Below, in pieces: positions 9,160-17,699 of a stretch of 64,000 nucleotides of DNA. The position numbers and the translations under genes were made by a program. The notes under the pieces are model-generated. The model was given only the letters and a program-made list of their open reading frames with translations, was not told where the DNA came from and did no database searches. The DNA comes from Rhodoligotrophos sp. CJ14 (GTDB lineage Bacteria > Pseudomonadota > Alphaproteobacteria > Rhizobiales > Im1). Position 1 is the first letter of the stretch. Each line of letters starts with the position of its first letter. The stretch covers positions 3,129,516 to 3,193,515 of the forward strand of contig NZ_CP133319.1 of NCBI RefSeq assembly GCF_038811545.1. The letters are read 5' to 3'.

Positions 9160-10619
9160 TGTATCCCGACGAAAAAGCCGATTGCGTGATTATTGGTGCC
9201 GGCCCTGCCGGCATGAGCGCCGCGATCGAGGCTGCAAAGCATGGGCTCGACTGCCTGGTGCTGGATGAACGACCCGCGCCTGGCGGACAGATCTATGCGG
9301 GCGCTGAATTCGGCCCCGTGCGTGACCGCAGCTGCTTTGGTCCGGATTATTCCAGAGGTCTCAACCTCATCTCTGCCTTTCGTGCAGCGCCCATCCGCTA
9401 TAATCCGCTCACTACAGTGTGGGACGTCACTGAGGATGGCACGGTCTTCGTGTCCGATGGAGCGCAAAGCCGAAGGATCAAGGCGGACCGTATCATCATC
9501 GCAGCCGGCGCCATGGAGCGGCCATTTCCCATTCCCGGCTGGACCCTGCCGGGTGTGATGACGGTCGGCGGCGCGCAGCTCCTCTTCAAAACATCCGGTG
9601 TCGTCCCGAAAGGGCCTGCCGTACTTGCCGGGTCAGGCCCGCTGCTCTTGCTGCTTGCCTGCCAATATATCGATGCCGGCGTGCCGATCGCGGCCATTCT
9701 CGACACGACGCCCCATGCCCACTGGTTCAAAGCCCTGCCGCATCTGCCTGCGGGCCTTGCCTCGGGCTCGCTCATCGGCAAAGGCCTTGGCCTGCTCGCC
9801 AAGATCCGCCGTGCCGGTGTGCCCGTGGTGCGCGCTGTGACCCGATTGCGGGCGATCGGCAGCGACAGCCTCGAGGCCGTCGAATGGGAAACGGCGGCAG
9901 GCGGCAAATCGCTTCCCGCATCTCTGCTCCTGCTGCACCAGGGTGTGATACCGAACACCCATCTCGCACGCGCCCTGCGGCTCGATCAGACCTGGGATGA
10001 GCGCCTGGAGGCCTGGCATCCGGTCTCCGGCCGTTTCGGAAAAACCAAAATCGAGCGGGTCGCGGTTGCAGGCGATGGTGCCGGCATATCGGGTGCAATA
10101 GCTGCCGAACATTCCGGGCGCCTCGCCGCATTGAATGCGGCTTTCGAGCTCGGCCGTCTCTCCGAGGCGGAGCGCGACAGGCTTGGCGCACCGCTTCTGG
10201 CCGCCCGTCGCAGCGAAACCCGCGCGCGGCGCTTTGCCGATATCCTGTTTGCGCCACCGCGATCCCGTGCGCGGTCGATCCCGGATGATGCGATCATCTG
10301 TCGGTGCGAGGAGGTGACGGCCGGCGCGCTGCGCCGTGAGGTGCGCCGCGACGTGCGGGAGATCAACCGGGCGAAGGCCTTGCTCCGCTGCGGCATGGGC
10401 CCGTGCCAGGGGCGCAGCTGCGAGGCCACTGTTTCCGCCATCATCGCCGAGGAGCGGCAAATATCACCGGCCGCGGCGGGATATCTCCGCATCAGGCCGC
10501 CAATCAAGCCGCTGCCGATCGGTGAGCTCATCGGCCTTGGTGATCAGGAGCTGCCGGCTGAGGCGCGCATTCCCGTCACATCCGCTAATACGCCGGCGGG
10601 AGCCATCCGTGCATCCTGA
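9159..10619 (+). CDS. NAD(P)/FAD-dependent oxidoreductase subunit with BFD-type 2Fe-2S domain (HcnB/OoxA-like)
   Basis: The 486-residue protein begins with an FAD Rossmann motif (GAGPAGMSAAIEAA near residues 11-24) and a PAPGGQIYAG loop. It has a second dinucleotide site near AGSGPLLLLLA around residues 156-166, and ends with a BFD-like [2Fe-2S] domain. In that last domain CRCEEV around residue 385 and CGMGPCQGRSC around residue 415 give the cluster cysteines. This is the alpha subunit of HcnABC-type enzymes, which include hydrogen cyanide synthase, opine oxidases and D-hydroxyproline dehydrogenase. Neighbours favour a catabolic amine or opine oxidase over cyanogenesis. Confidence 0.85.
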   Translation: MYPDEKADCVIIGAGPAGMSAAIEAAKHGLDCLVLDERPAPGGQIYAGAEFGPVRDRSCFGPDYSRGLNLISAFRAAPIRYNPLTTVWDVTEDGTVFVSDGAQSRRIKADRIIIAAGAMERPFPIPGWTLPGVMTVGGAQLLFKTSGVVPKGPAVLAGSGPLLLLLACQYIDAGVPIAAILDTTPHAHWFKALPHLPAGLASGSLIGKGLGLLAKIRRAGVPVVRAVTRLRAIGSDSLEAVEWETAAGGKSLPASLLLLHQGVIPNTHLARALRLDQTWDERLEAWHPVSGRFGKTKIERVAVAGDGAGISGAIAAEHSGRLAALNAAFELGRLSEAERDRLGAPLLAARRSETRARRFADILFAPPRSRARSIPDDAIICRCEEVTAGALRREVRRDVREINRAKALLRCGMGPCQGRSCEATVSAIIAEERQISPAAAGYLRIRPPIKPLPIGELIGLGDQELPAEARIPVTSANTPAGAIRAS

Positions 10620-11724
10620 TGCGATCATCATTGGCGGCGGCATTCACGGATGCTCCATAGCCATGCATCTGGCCATGCACGGTGCCCAAGTCGCCGTCTA
10701 TGAGAAGGACCACGTCGCCGCTCACGCATCGGGCGTCAATGCCGGCAGTGTTCACCACATTGCCCGGCTCACGGCCGAACTGCCGCTTGCCGAACTCACC
10801 CTCAATATGTGGCAGCGCATCGGCGAGCTGGTCGATGATGATTGCGGCTATCGTCGTGTCGGCCACTTGAAAATCGCCGAAAGCGAGGAAGACCTGGCCC
10901 TCCTGCATCAGGTCGCATCCTCGGTCCACCGCAACAGCGCCATTCGCGAGGAATTCCTCGACCGCACGGATCTGCGCCGCGCCGAGCCCGAGCTTGCTGA
11001 TCACTGTGTGGGCGGGATCTACTCGCCGGATTGCGGCTATGCTCTGCCTGCAGCAAGCGTTCAGGCCTTTCGGCGCAAGGCTGAGTCCTTAGGCGTCATC
11101 TTCCACGAATCGGCACCGGTCTCCAACATCGCCCGACGTGACGGACGATGGCATGTGGACGTGCCCTCGGGCACCGTGACCTCGCCGGTCGTTGTGAATT
11201 GTGCCGGGGCCTGGGGTGACCGGATCGCCGCTCTTGTAGGAGAACCGGTCAGCCTTACGCCTCTCGCCCTCATGCTATCCGTCTTGGGACGCCTGCCCCG
11301 GGTAATGAATACGGTGATCGGGCTCACCCATCGCCTGCTCTCGATCAAGCAATTCGAGAATGGCACAGTGGTGATCGGCGGTGGCTATCGCGGCACGCCG
11401 GATCTCGAGCGGGGCATTACGCATCTGAATTACGCAAGGCTCGGCTATAATCTCAAAGCGGCAGCCGAAACCTTTCCGGCGCTTGAGCGGGCGAGAGTGG
11501 TCCGCTGCTGGGCGGGCATCGAAGGACGCTCGCCCGATGGTCTGCCCATCATTGGCCCGAGTGCCTGCCACGAGGGGCTCTGGCATGCCTTCGCCTTCTC
11601 CACCCACGGCTTCTTCTTGGGGCCAGCAGTAGGAGCGGTCATCGCGGAGTGGATCAGAACGGGAGCGCCGCCCGTGCCGATGAGTGGCCTTGCCATGGCG
11701 CGCTTTCAACAAAGCCCGAGTTGA
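10609..11724 (+). CDS. FAD-dependent amine/D-amino acid oxidase subunit (HcnC/OoxB-like)
   Basis: This 371-residue DAO-family flavoprotein is the likely catalytic beta subunit of the trimer. The FAD motif GGGIHGCSIAMHLA lies near residues 9-22, close to the N terminus as in HcnC and SoxB proteins. The C-terminal block RCWAGIEGRSPDGLPIIG with FSTHGFFLGPAVG completes the fold. I take GTG 10609 as start because the protein then begins two residues before the first beta strand. It overlaps the previous gene by 11 nt, and upstream codons in this frame give no flavoprotein sequence. The substrate should be a secondary amine or D-amino acid. Confidence 0.85.
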   Translation: MHPDAIIIGGGIHGCSIAMHLAMHGAQVAVYEKDHVAAHASGVNAGSVHHIARLTAELPLAELTLNMWQRIGELVDDDCGYRRVGHLKIAESEEDLALLHQVASSVHRNSAIREEFLDRTDLRRAEPELADHCVGGIYSPDCGYALPAASVQAFRRKAESLGVIFHESAPVSNIARRDGRWHVDVPSGTVTSPVVVNCAGAWGDRIAALVGEPVSLTPLALMLSVLGRLPRVMNTVIGLTHRLLSIKQFENGTVVIGGGYRGTPDLERGITHLNYARLGYNLKAAAETFPALERARVVRCWAGIEGRSPDGLPIIGPSACHEGLWHAFAFSTHGFFLGPAVGAVIAEWIRTGAPPVPMSGLAMARFQQSPS

Positions 11725-11739
11725 GAAGGCAAAACGCCA

Positions 11740-13077
11740 ATGGCCAATGTGAGAGCGCAGAATTCGATCTTTCACCCCGATTTTCGGGAACGTGTCTATT
11801 GGTGGGGCGATTGGCAGCCGGAGCAGCAAGCTCCGGAGGAGCTTCCGGCCCGAGCAGACGTGGTCATCATCGGCGCGGGATATTGCGGCATCTCCGCTGC
11901 CCTCGAACTTGTCAAGAGCCGGATGCGCGTCGTCGTTCTGGACGCGCAGGCGCTCGGTGCTGGCGCATCCACCATGAATGGCGGCCAGGTGAGTGGGATT
12001 GGCGGCATCGCCAAGATCGTCGCTGATGCCGGCTTTACCAGCGATGAGGAAACGCGCTCGCGCTTCCTGACCGAAGCCATGGAGAGCTTCACCTTCGCGG
12101 AACACCTGATCGAGCGCCTCGGCAATCCCTGCGCTTACGTGAGGACAGGCCGGTTCACGGCGGCCTGGACGCCGGAGCATTTTGCCCGCCTCGAGCAGCG
12201 GGCCATCTTCCTCAACCGCTATTGTGGCACTCCTATCGAACTCGTGCCGCGCTCGCGTCAACGCGAGGAGGTCGGCAGCGACCTTTATTTCGGCGGTACG
12301 GTCACCGATGCCGCTGGTCTGGTGCAGCCTGCCCAACTCTACCGCGCCTTGCTCGCGGAGCTACGCAAGACATCGACCGTGATCTCCAGCGCGACACCGG
12401 CCCAAGAGATCGAGCGCTCCGGCACGGCATGGCGGGTTGTGACCCCGAAAGGTACGATCACCGCCGAGGAAGTGATTATTGCGACCAATGGCTATACTGT
12501 TGCAGGCAACCCACTCAGCCGGCAGATCGTACCGATCGCCAGCCACATGATTGCCACCGAGGAACTGCCGACGGATGTGGCCGCTGAACTGATCCCGAAG
12601 CGTCGCGGAGTGGGGGACACTCCGCGCGTCCTGACCTATTACCGCCTCTCACCCGATGGTCGGCGCATGCTGTTCGGTGGCCGTCCGCGCTTCACCCGGA
12701 CCAGCACGCGCAAATCGGCCGAGCTCTTGCACGAGATCATGGTCCTGCGCTTTCCCCAGATCAAAAGCGTCCGGGTGACCCATGCCTGGAACGGGCTGCT
12801 CGGCTTCACCTTCGATGGGCTTCCTCATGTGGGTCGCAAGGATGGATTGAGCTTCGCCCTCGGCTGCAATGGCAGCGGTATTGCCATGATGCTCTATCTC
12901 GGCCACGTCGCCGCCCGGCAGATCATTGACAGCACCGCACCCGCCAGTATTTTTGCCAGCCGGAACTTTGCGCCCCTTCCGCTCTATCGCGGGAAACCCT
13001 GGTTCCTACCGGTGCTCGGCACGACCTATCGCGCGCTGGACCGGATCGACCGGCTCAAAGCGGCCGTAACGGCGTGA
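11740..13077 (+). CDS. FAD-dependent amine oxidoreductase (PuuB-like DAO family)
   Basis: The 445-residue protein is a third, separate DAO-type flavoenzyme in this operon. After a roughly 40-residue N-terminal extension (RERVYWWGDW) typical of gamma-glutamylputrescine oxidase relatives, GAGYCGISAALEL gives the FAD motif, followed by GAGASTMNGGQVSG. The C terminus has VTHAWNGLLGFTFDGLPHVG and GCNGSGIAMMLYLG. It likely oxidises an amine or N-substituted amino acid. It starts 15 nt after the HcnC-like gene and closes the catabolic operon. The true substrate is unknown, and sarcosine, glutamylputrescine and betaine-type substrates are all possible. Confidence 0.85.
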   Translation: MANVRAQNSIFHPDFRERVYWWGDWQPEQQAPEELPARADVVIIGAGYCGISAALELVKSRMRVVVLDAQALGAGASTMNGGQVSGIGGIAKIVADAGFTSDEETRSRFLTEAMESFTFAEHLIERLGNPCAYVRTGRFTAAWTPEHFARLEQRAIFLNRYCGTPIELVPRSRQREEVGSDLYFGGTVTDAAGLVQPAQLYRALLAELRKTSTVISSATPAQEIERSGTAWRVVTPKGTITAEEVIIATNGYTVAGNPLSRQIVPIASHMIATEELPTDVAAELIPKRRGVGDTPRVLTYYRLSPDGRRMLFGGRPRFTRTSTRKSAELLHEIMVLRFPQIKSVRVTHAWNGLLGFTFDGLPHVGRKDGLSFALGCNGSGIAMMLYLGHVAARQIIDSTAPASIFASRNFAPLPLYRGKPWFLPVLGTTYRALDRIDRLKAAVTA

Positions 13078-13297
13078 ATTTCTGGAACTCCCTCGGCTGC
13101 TTTCCACCTGGCCGCTCAGTAACCTAACGGTGACGATCTAAGCTCGCTTGAGCCAGCGCTTCAAGGTCGGGCGGAACCATTCCAGCTACATACGCTTTCT
13201 TTGGCGGGGCGCGATGCCGCTCTGCTCGAACAATCGATGGCGCAGCAGCGTCATTTCCGGTTGTGCGCGGCCGCCGTCTCGCGGACGGGAGAAGCTT

Positions 13298-14392
13298 ATG
13301 GATACTGTTGCTGTGCGCTCTCCAAAGGTGAGAGTTGGCATCGTCGGCGTTGGTAACTGCGCGTCGTCATTCATTCAGGGTCTGACCTACTATGCCGACG
13401 CGCGCGACAATGTTCCCATTCCGGGCCTCAGCCGCGCCGATATCGGCGGCTATCGCGTCAGGGATATCGAGATTGCCTCCGCCTTCGATGTGAACGCCGC
13501 GAAGGTGGGTCGCGATGTGGCAGATGCGATCTTTGCTCCTCCCAACAACACCGAGCGATTTGCCGAGGTGAAGCCGCTGGGCGTCACTGTACGCCGCGGG
13601 CCAACTCTCGATGGCTTGGGCCGCTATATCCGCGACGAGGTGCCGGAATCGGACGAGCCGGTGGCCGATGTGGCGCGGGAACTGCGCGACACGGGAACCC
13701 ATGTGGTGGTCTGCTATCTACCGGTGGGCTCCCAAAAAGCGACCGAATTCTATGCGGAACAGGCACTGAGCGCCGGCTGCGCCTTCGTCAATTGCATCCC
13801 CGTCTTCATCGGATCCGATTCCGATTGGCAGCGGCGTTTCGCCGAACGTGGGCTGCCGATCATCGGCGACGACATCAAAAGCCAGGTCGGCGCCACCATC
13901 GTGCACCGGGTGCTGGCCAATCTGTTCCGCGAGCGTGGGATTCGCCTCGATCGCACCTATCAGCTCAATTTCGGCGGCAATTCCGACTTCCGCAACATGC
14001 TCGAGCGCGAACGGCTCGAGTCGAAGAAGATCTCGAAGACACAAGCCGTCGCCAGCCAGTTCGATGTGCCCATGTCGCCGGAGAACATCCACGTGGGGCC
14101 CAGCGATCACGTGCCATGGCTGACCGATCGCAAATGGGCCTATATCCGCATGGAGGGCACGGCTTTTGGTGGCGTTCCGCTCAATCTCGAATTGAAGCTC
14201 GAAGTGTGGGACTCGCCCAATTCCGCCGGCATCGTGGTGGATGCGGTGCGCTGCGCCAAGCTCGGCCTTGATCGCGGAATAGGTGGTACGCTGATCGGCC
14301 CATCCAGCTATTTCATGAAATCCCCGCCCCAGCAATTCACCGATGACGAGGCCCGCAACCGCGTGCTGGCCTTTATCGAGGGCGAAGCATAG
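13298..14392 (+). CDS. ino1: Inositol-3-phosphate synthase (archaeal/actinobacterial type)
   Basis: This 364-residue NAD-dependent isomerase converts glucose 6-phosphate to 1D-myo-inositol 3-phosphate. The NAD loop is [15 protein letters not shown] near residues 14-28. The core motifs [16 protein letters not shown] and KKISKTQAV, then [18 protein letters not shown] and [20 protein letters not shown], match the Ino1 family. I start at ATG 13298 (GGGAGAAG just upstream); an earlier in-frame TTG would add an unconserved 50-residue leader. It opens a ten-gene run of sugar-modifying enzymes, so it probably supplies the cyclitol core of the product. Bacterial Ino1 is best known from actinomycetes, where it feeds mycothiol and phosphatidylinositol synthesis. 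Confidence 0.93.
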   Translation: MDTVAVRSPKVRVGIVGVGNCASSFIQGLTYYADARDNVPIPGLSRADIGGYRVRDIEIASAFDVNAAKVGRDVADAIFAPPNNTERFAEVKPLGVTVRRGPTLDGLGRYIRDEVPESDEPVADVARELRDTGTHVVVCYLPVGSQKATEFYAEQALSAGCAFVNCIPVFIGSDSDWQRRFAERGLPIIGDDIKSQVGATIVHRVLANLFRERGIRLDRTYQLNFGGNSDFRNMLERERLESKKISKTQAVASQFDVPMSPENIHVGPSDHVPWLTDRKWAYIRMEGTAFGGVPLNLELKLEVWDSPNSAGIVVDAVRCAKLGLDRGIGGTLIGPSSYFMKSPPQQFTDDEARNRVLAFIEGEA

Positions 14393-14404
14393 CGGGCGGC
14401 CGCC

Positions 14405-15004
14405 GTGTCAACGGTCCTGTTTCTGGTGAGGCATGCGGCGCATGGATTGCTCAAGCACAAATTGGTGGGTCGCATGAGCCAGGTGAGCCTGTCCGAAGAA
14501 GGCCGCCGCCAGGCTCAAGCCTTGGGCAGCCGGTTGGCACGGGAGGAATTGTCGCTGGTGCAGGCAAGCCCCCGGGACCGGGCTATGGAAACCGCACAGG
14601 CGATCGCACGGGCCGCCTCCGTTTCACTTGAGCAGGTCGATGCTCTTGATGAGTTGGATATGGGCGAATGGACCGGCAAGAGCTTCGATGAGCTCTCGGT
14701 CGATGCCCGCTGGCAGGCCTGGAACGGGCGGCGCAGCAGCGCCCGGCCACCCGAGGGTGAAAGCATGCTCGAAGCCCAGGCCCGGATCATCGGCCATATC
14801 CAGCATCTCGCCGCCGGTCATCCGAATGGGCGTATCGCGCTGGTCAGCCACGGCGATGTCATCCGAAGCGCCCTCCTGTACCTTCTGATGATGCCGATCG
14901 ACGCCTATGACCGGATCGAGATCGATCCCGCCTCGATCAGCACGGTGGTGGTGGGGAACTGGGGCGCCAAGGTGCTCTCACTGAATGAGAGGATCGCCCC
15001 ATGA
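14405..15004 (+). CDS. Histidine phosphatase family protein (phosphoglycerate-mutase-like)
   Basis: This is a 199-residue branch-1 histidine phosphatase. The phospho-accepting His is in FLVRHAAHG (His10), followed by SQVSLSEEGRRQAQALG and SPRDRAMETA. The second catalytic His is in LVSHGDVIRS. The family dephosphorylates small metabolites. Placed 12 nt after ino1, it is a good candidate for removing the phosphate from inositol phosphate or from a glycosylated inositol phosphate, as the MshA2 step does in mycothiol synthesis. It starts with GTG, and its TGA overlaps the next ATG. Confidence 0.85.
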   Translation: MSTVLFLVRHAAHGLLKHKLVGRMSQVSLSEEGRRQAQALGSRLAREELSLVQASPRDRAMETAQAIARAASVSLEQVDALDELDMGEWTGKSFDELSVDARWQAWNGRRSSARPPEGESMLEAQARIIGHIQHLAAGHPNGRIALVSHGDVIRSALLYLLMMPIDAYDRIEIDPASISTVVVGNWGAKVLSLNERIAP

Positions 15005-16098
15005 ACATCGTGATCTTCGGACTGACGGTGAGCTCATCCTGGGGCAATGGCCATGCCACGCTGTGGCGCGGGCTGTGCCGCGCTCTCCACCGGCAGGGGC
15101 ATCGGGTCACCTTCTTCGAGCGCGACGTTCCCTATTACGCCAATAATCGTGACCTCTGGGAGCTGCCCGGCGGCGAGCTCATCCTTTATCAGGATTGGGC
15201 CGAGGTGACCGGCCGCGCCAAGCACGCGCTCGCCATGGCGGATGCCGCGATCGTCACCTCATATTGTCCGGATGCATTGGCTGCCGGCGGGCTGCTGCTC
15301 GATGCGCCGAGGCCCCTCCATGTGTTCTACGATCTCGACACGCCGGTAACGCTCGCCCATCTCAGCCAGGGCGAGGCCGTGGCCTATATCGGGCCGCGCG
15401 GGCTTGCCGATTACGACCTCGTGCTCAGCTACACCGGTGGCCGGGCACTGGACGAGCTGCGAAGCCGGCTTGGCGCGCGGCGGGTGGCGCCGCTCTATGG
15501 CCATGTGGATCCCGAGATCCATTGCCCGGCGCAGCCGGTCGAAGCCTATCGCGCTGACCTGTCCTATATCGGCACTTATGCGGCAGACCGTCAGAAAACC
15601 CTGGAATCCTTGCTCATCGAGCCAGCGCGCAAGCGGCCGCAGAACCGCTTCCTCATCGCCGGGGCGCAATACCCAACTGACTTTCCCTGGACTGAAAATA
15701 TCTTCTTCGTGCGCCATCTGCCGCCCTCCGAACACCCGGCCTTCTTCGCATCATCGAGGCTCACCCTGAATGTCACCCGCCATGCGATGGCGGATATGGG
15801 CTGGTGCCCGTCCGGGCGCCTGTTTGAGGCAGCGGCATGCGGGACGGCGCTCATTTCCGACACTTGGGAAGGGCTCGACCATTTCTTCTCACCGGGCAGC
15901 GAGATCCTGGTGGCTGCGGGCGCTGATGATGCCAACGCCGCGCTCGAGCTTTCCGATGCCGAGCTTGCCCGTATCGCTGGAAAAGCCCGCGAACGCACCC
16001 TTGCGGAACACACATCCGATCAGCGGGCGCGTGAGTTCATTGCCTTGCTTGAGACGCCTCCCACGGAGGCGCGGCAACACATATCGATGGAGGCGTAA
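15001..16098 (+). CDS. Glycosyltransferase, CgeB-like (GT-B fold)
   Basis: The 365-residue protein has an N-terminal Rossmann half starting MNIVIFGLTVSSSWGNG. Its C-terminal nucleotide-sugar half has the CgeB signature GWCPSGRLFEAAACGTALIS followed by DTWEGLDHFF. It probably transfers a sugar from a nucleotide donor to the cyclitol or to a growing glycoside in the cytoplasm. The ATGA overlap with the phosphatase gene and direct abutment to the nucleotidyltransferase gene indicate translational coupling. Acceptor and donor are not known; CgeB-like enzymes are poorly characterised. Confidence 0.8.
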   Translation: MNIVIFGLTVSSSWGNGHATLWRGLCRALHRQGHRVTFFERDVPYYANNRDLWELPGGELILYQDWAEVTGRAKHALAMADAAIVTSYCPDALAAGGLLLDAPRPLHVFYDLDTPVTLAHLSQGEAVAYIGPRGLADYDLVLSYTGGRALDELRSRLGARRVAPLYGHVDPEIHCPAQPVEAYRADLSYIGTYAADRQKTLESLLIEPARKRPQNRFLIAGAQYPTDFPWTENIFFVRHLPPSEHPAFFASSRLTLNVTRHAMADMGWCPSGRLFEAAACGTALISDTWEGLDHFFSPGSEILVAAGADDANAALELSDAELARIAGKARERTLAEHTSDQRAREFIALLETPPTEARQHISMEA

Positions 16099-16932
16099 AT
16101 GTGGGGCATCATTCCCGCGGCTGGCCGAGGCAGCCGTATCCAGCCTCTCGCATTTTCGAAGGAATTGTTGCCGGTCGGCAGCCGCATGGATGCCGGTACC
16201 GAGCGGCCCTGCGCGGTGAGCGAATATCTCGTCGAACGAATGATCCGGGCAGGGGCTGACAAGATCTGCTTCGTTATTTCGCCGGGTAAGACCGACATCA
16301 TCGAGTATTATGGCAGCGCCTATGGCTCTGCGACGATCGCCTATGTGGTGCAGCCTCAGGCGACCGGGCTATGTGACTCGATCTTTCGCGCAACGCCCTT
16401 GATCGAACCGGAGGAGCCGGTGGTAATCGGCCTGCCCGACACCGTGTGGTTCCCCGAGGCAGCGCTCACCGACCTTCCCGACGACCGGCTGTCCTTCCTG
16501 CTGTTTCCCGTCGAAACCCCGGAGCTCTTCGATGCGGTACGCCTGGATGAAAAGGGCAATGTCTTGGAAATCCAGGTGAAGCGCCCGGATGCTTCATCCA
16601 ACTGGATCTGGGGGGCCTTCAAGATGCCCGGCCGTATCCTGCATCAGCTGAAAGAGCTGTGGCTGGAGCGGCAATGCGAGGACGAGTTCATCGGCACGCT
16701 TGTCAATGAGTTTCTCGCGCGCGGCGGCTCTGCCACGGGCGTTAAGGCCGGGAAGGCCTATGTGGATGTCGGCACGTTTAACGGCTATCGCTCGGCGATG
16801 ACCCTCCTGCGCCGCACGAGTGCAGCGCGCCCGCCACGCCGCGTGCGCAGTGTCGCCCGGCCGCCCAACCCCTTCTCTGCAGGCGTTGCGGCCGAGCCCG
16901 CCTCGGGCGAGCAGAAGAGGGAGAGACTGTGA
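16099..16932 (+). CDS. Sugar-phosphate nucleotidyltransferase (RmlA/GlmU-like)
   Basis: This 277-residue enzyme has the nucleotidyltransferase signature IIPAAGRGSRIQPLAFSKEL at residues 4-23, with the G-x-G-x-R loop and the Lys that bind NTP and sugar phosphate. It should activate a sugar 1-phosphate to NDP-sugar for one of the two glycosyltransferases in the cluster. After about residue 235 the sequence turns into a basic, Pro/Arg/Ala-rich tail (TSAARPPRRVRSVARPPN) without recognisable fold. Its ATG follows the preceding TAA without a gap, and its TGA overlaps the next start. Confidence 0.85.
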   Translation: MWGIIPAAGRGSRIQPLAFSKELLPVGSRMDAGTERPCAVSEYLVERMIRAGADKICFVISPGKTDIIEYYGSAYGSATIAYVVQPQATGLCDSIFRATPLIEPEEPVVIGLPDTVWFPEAALTDLPDDRLSFLLFPVETPELFDAVRLDEKGNVLEIQVKRPDASSNWIWGAFKMPGRILHQLKELWLERQCEDEFIGTLVNEFLARGGSATGVKAGKAYVDVGTFNGYRSAMTLLRRTSAARPPRRVRSVARPPNPFSAGVAAEPASGEQKRERL

Positions 16933-17699
16933 TGGGCATTCGGGAGCTGACGACGGCTGAGATTCAGGAGCGGGCGAGGGCTCTGGGCCCTTGGTTCCAC
17001 AATCTCGATCTGAAGGGGGTGCAGACCGCGCCAGACCATTTCCTCGGGGATTATCCTAATGTGAAATGGCGGCGGTTCGGTGATGCCATTCCCGCCGATC
17101 TCTCAGGCATGTCAGTCCTCGATATTGGCTGCAATGGCGGCTTCTATTCCATCGAGATGAAGCGGCGTGGCGCCGATCGCGTGGTCGGCTTGGATTCCGA
17201 CCCGGACTACTTGGCTCAGGCACGCTTCGCTGCCGAGGTCTTCGGGATGGACATCGAATTCCGTGAACTGTCGGTCTACGATGTGGGCCGGCTGGGAGAG
17301 CGGTTCGACATCGTCTTGTTCATGGGCGTGCTTTATCACCTGCGCCATCCCCTCCTGGCACTGGATCTGATTCATGAGCATGTCGCGCGCGATCTCCTGG
17401 TGTTCCAGTCGATGCAGCGCGGCAGCCGCGACATCGAACCGGTCCAGGCGGATTATCCGTTCTCGGAGATGGAGCACTTTGACCGGCCCGGCTATCCCAA
17501 GCTGCATTTCATCGAGCATCACTATGCCAATGACCCCACCAACTGGTGGGTGCCGAACGCCGCCTGCGCCGAGGCCATGCTGCGCAGCGCAGGGTTCGAG
17601 ATTCAGGATCATCCGGAAGAGGAAGTCTATATCTGCCGCCGTGTTGAGGCCCCCTCGGGGGCAGGCGCAGTCTATCCAGCAAGGAAGCCTCAGACATGA
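16932..17699 (+). CDS. SAM-dependent methyltransferase, CmoB-like (probably the TIGR04290 family)
   Basis: The 255-residue protein is a class I methyltransferase. Motif I is VLDIGCNGGFYSIEMKRRGA near residues 61-80, followed by VVGLDSDPDYLAQAR and then FMGVLYHLRHPLLALD. This wording and the short N-terminal lead (WFHNLDLKGVQTAPDHFLGD) resemble CmoB, which alkylates tRNA wobble uridine with carboxy-SAM. I believe it belongs to the family catalogued as TIGR04290 but cannot verify that here. In this cluster, methylation of a sugar or cyclitol is more plausible than a tRNA role. ATG 16932 overlaps the preceding stop by one base. Confidence 0.82.
   Translation: MGIRELTTAEIQERARALGPWFHNLDLKGVQTAPDHFLGDYPNVKWRRFGDAIPADLSGMSVLDIGCNGGFYSIEMKRRGADRVVGLDSDPDYLAQARFAAEVFGMDIEFRELSVYDVGRLGERFDIVLFMGVLYHLRHPLLALDLIHEHVARDLLVFQSMQRGSRDIEPVQADYPFSEMEHFDRPGYPKLHFIEHHYANDPTNWWVPNAACAEAMLRSAGFEIQDHPEEEVYICRRVEAPSGAGAVYPARKPQT

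Noticed and set aside
8851-11724. Hydrogen cyanide synthase (hcnABC)
   Set aside because: The subunit architecture fits, but opine oxidase and D-hydroxyproline dehydrogenase share it. The surrounding importer, RidA and amidohydrolase favour amino-acid or opine catabolism.
13147-13165. CTTGA/TCAAG inverted repeat as operator of the inositol cluster
   Set aside because: The arms are only 5 bp and no second copy or promoter element supports it.
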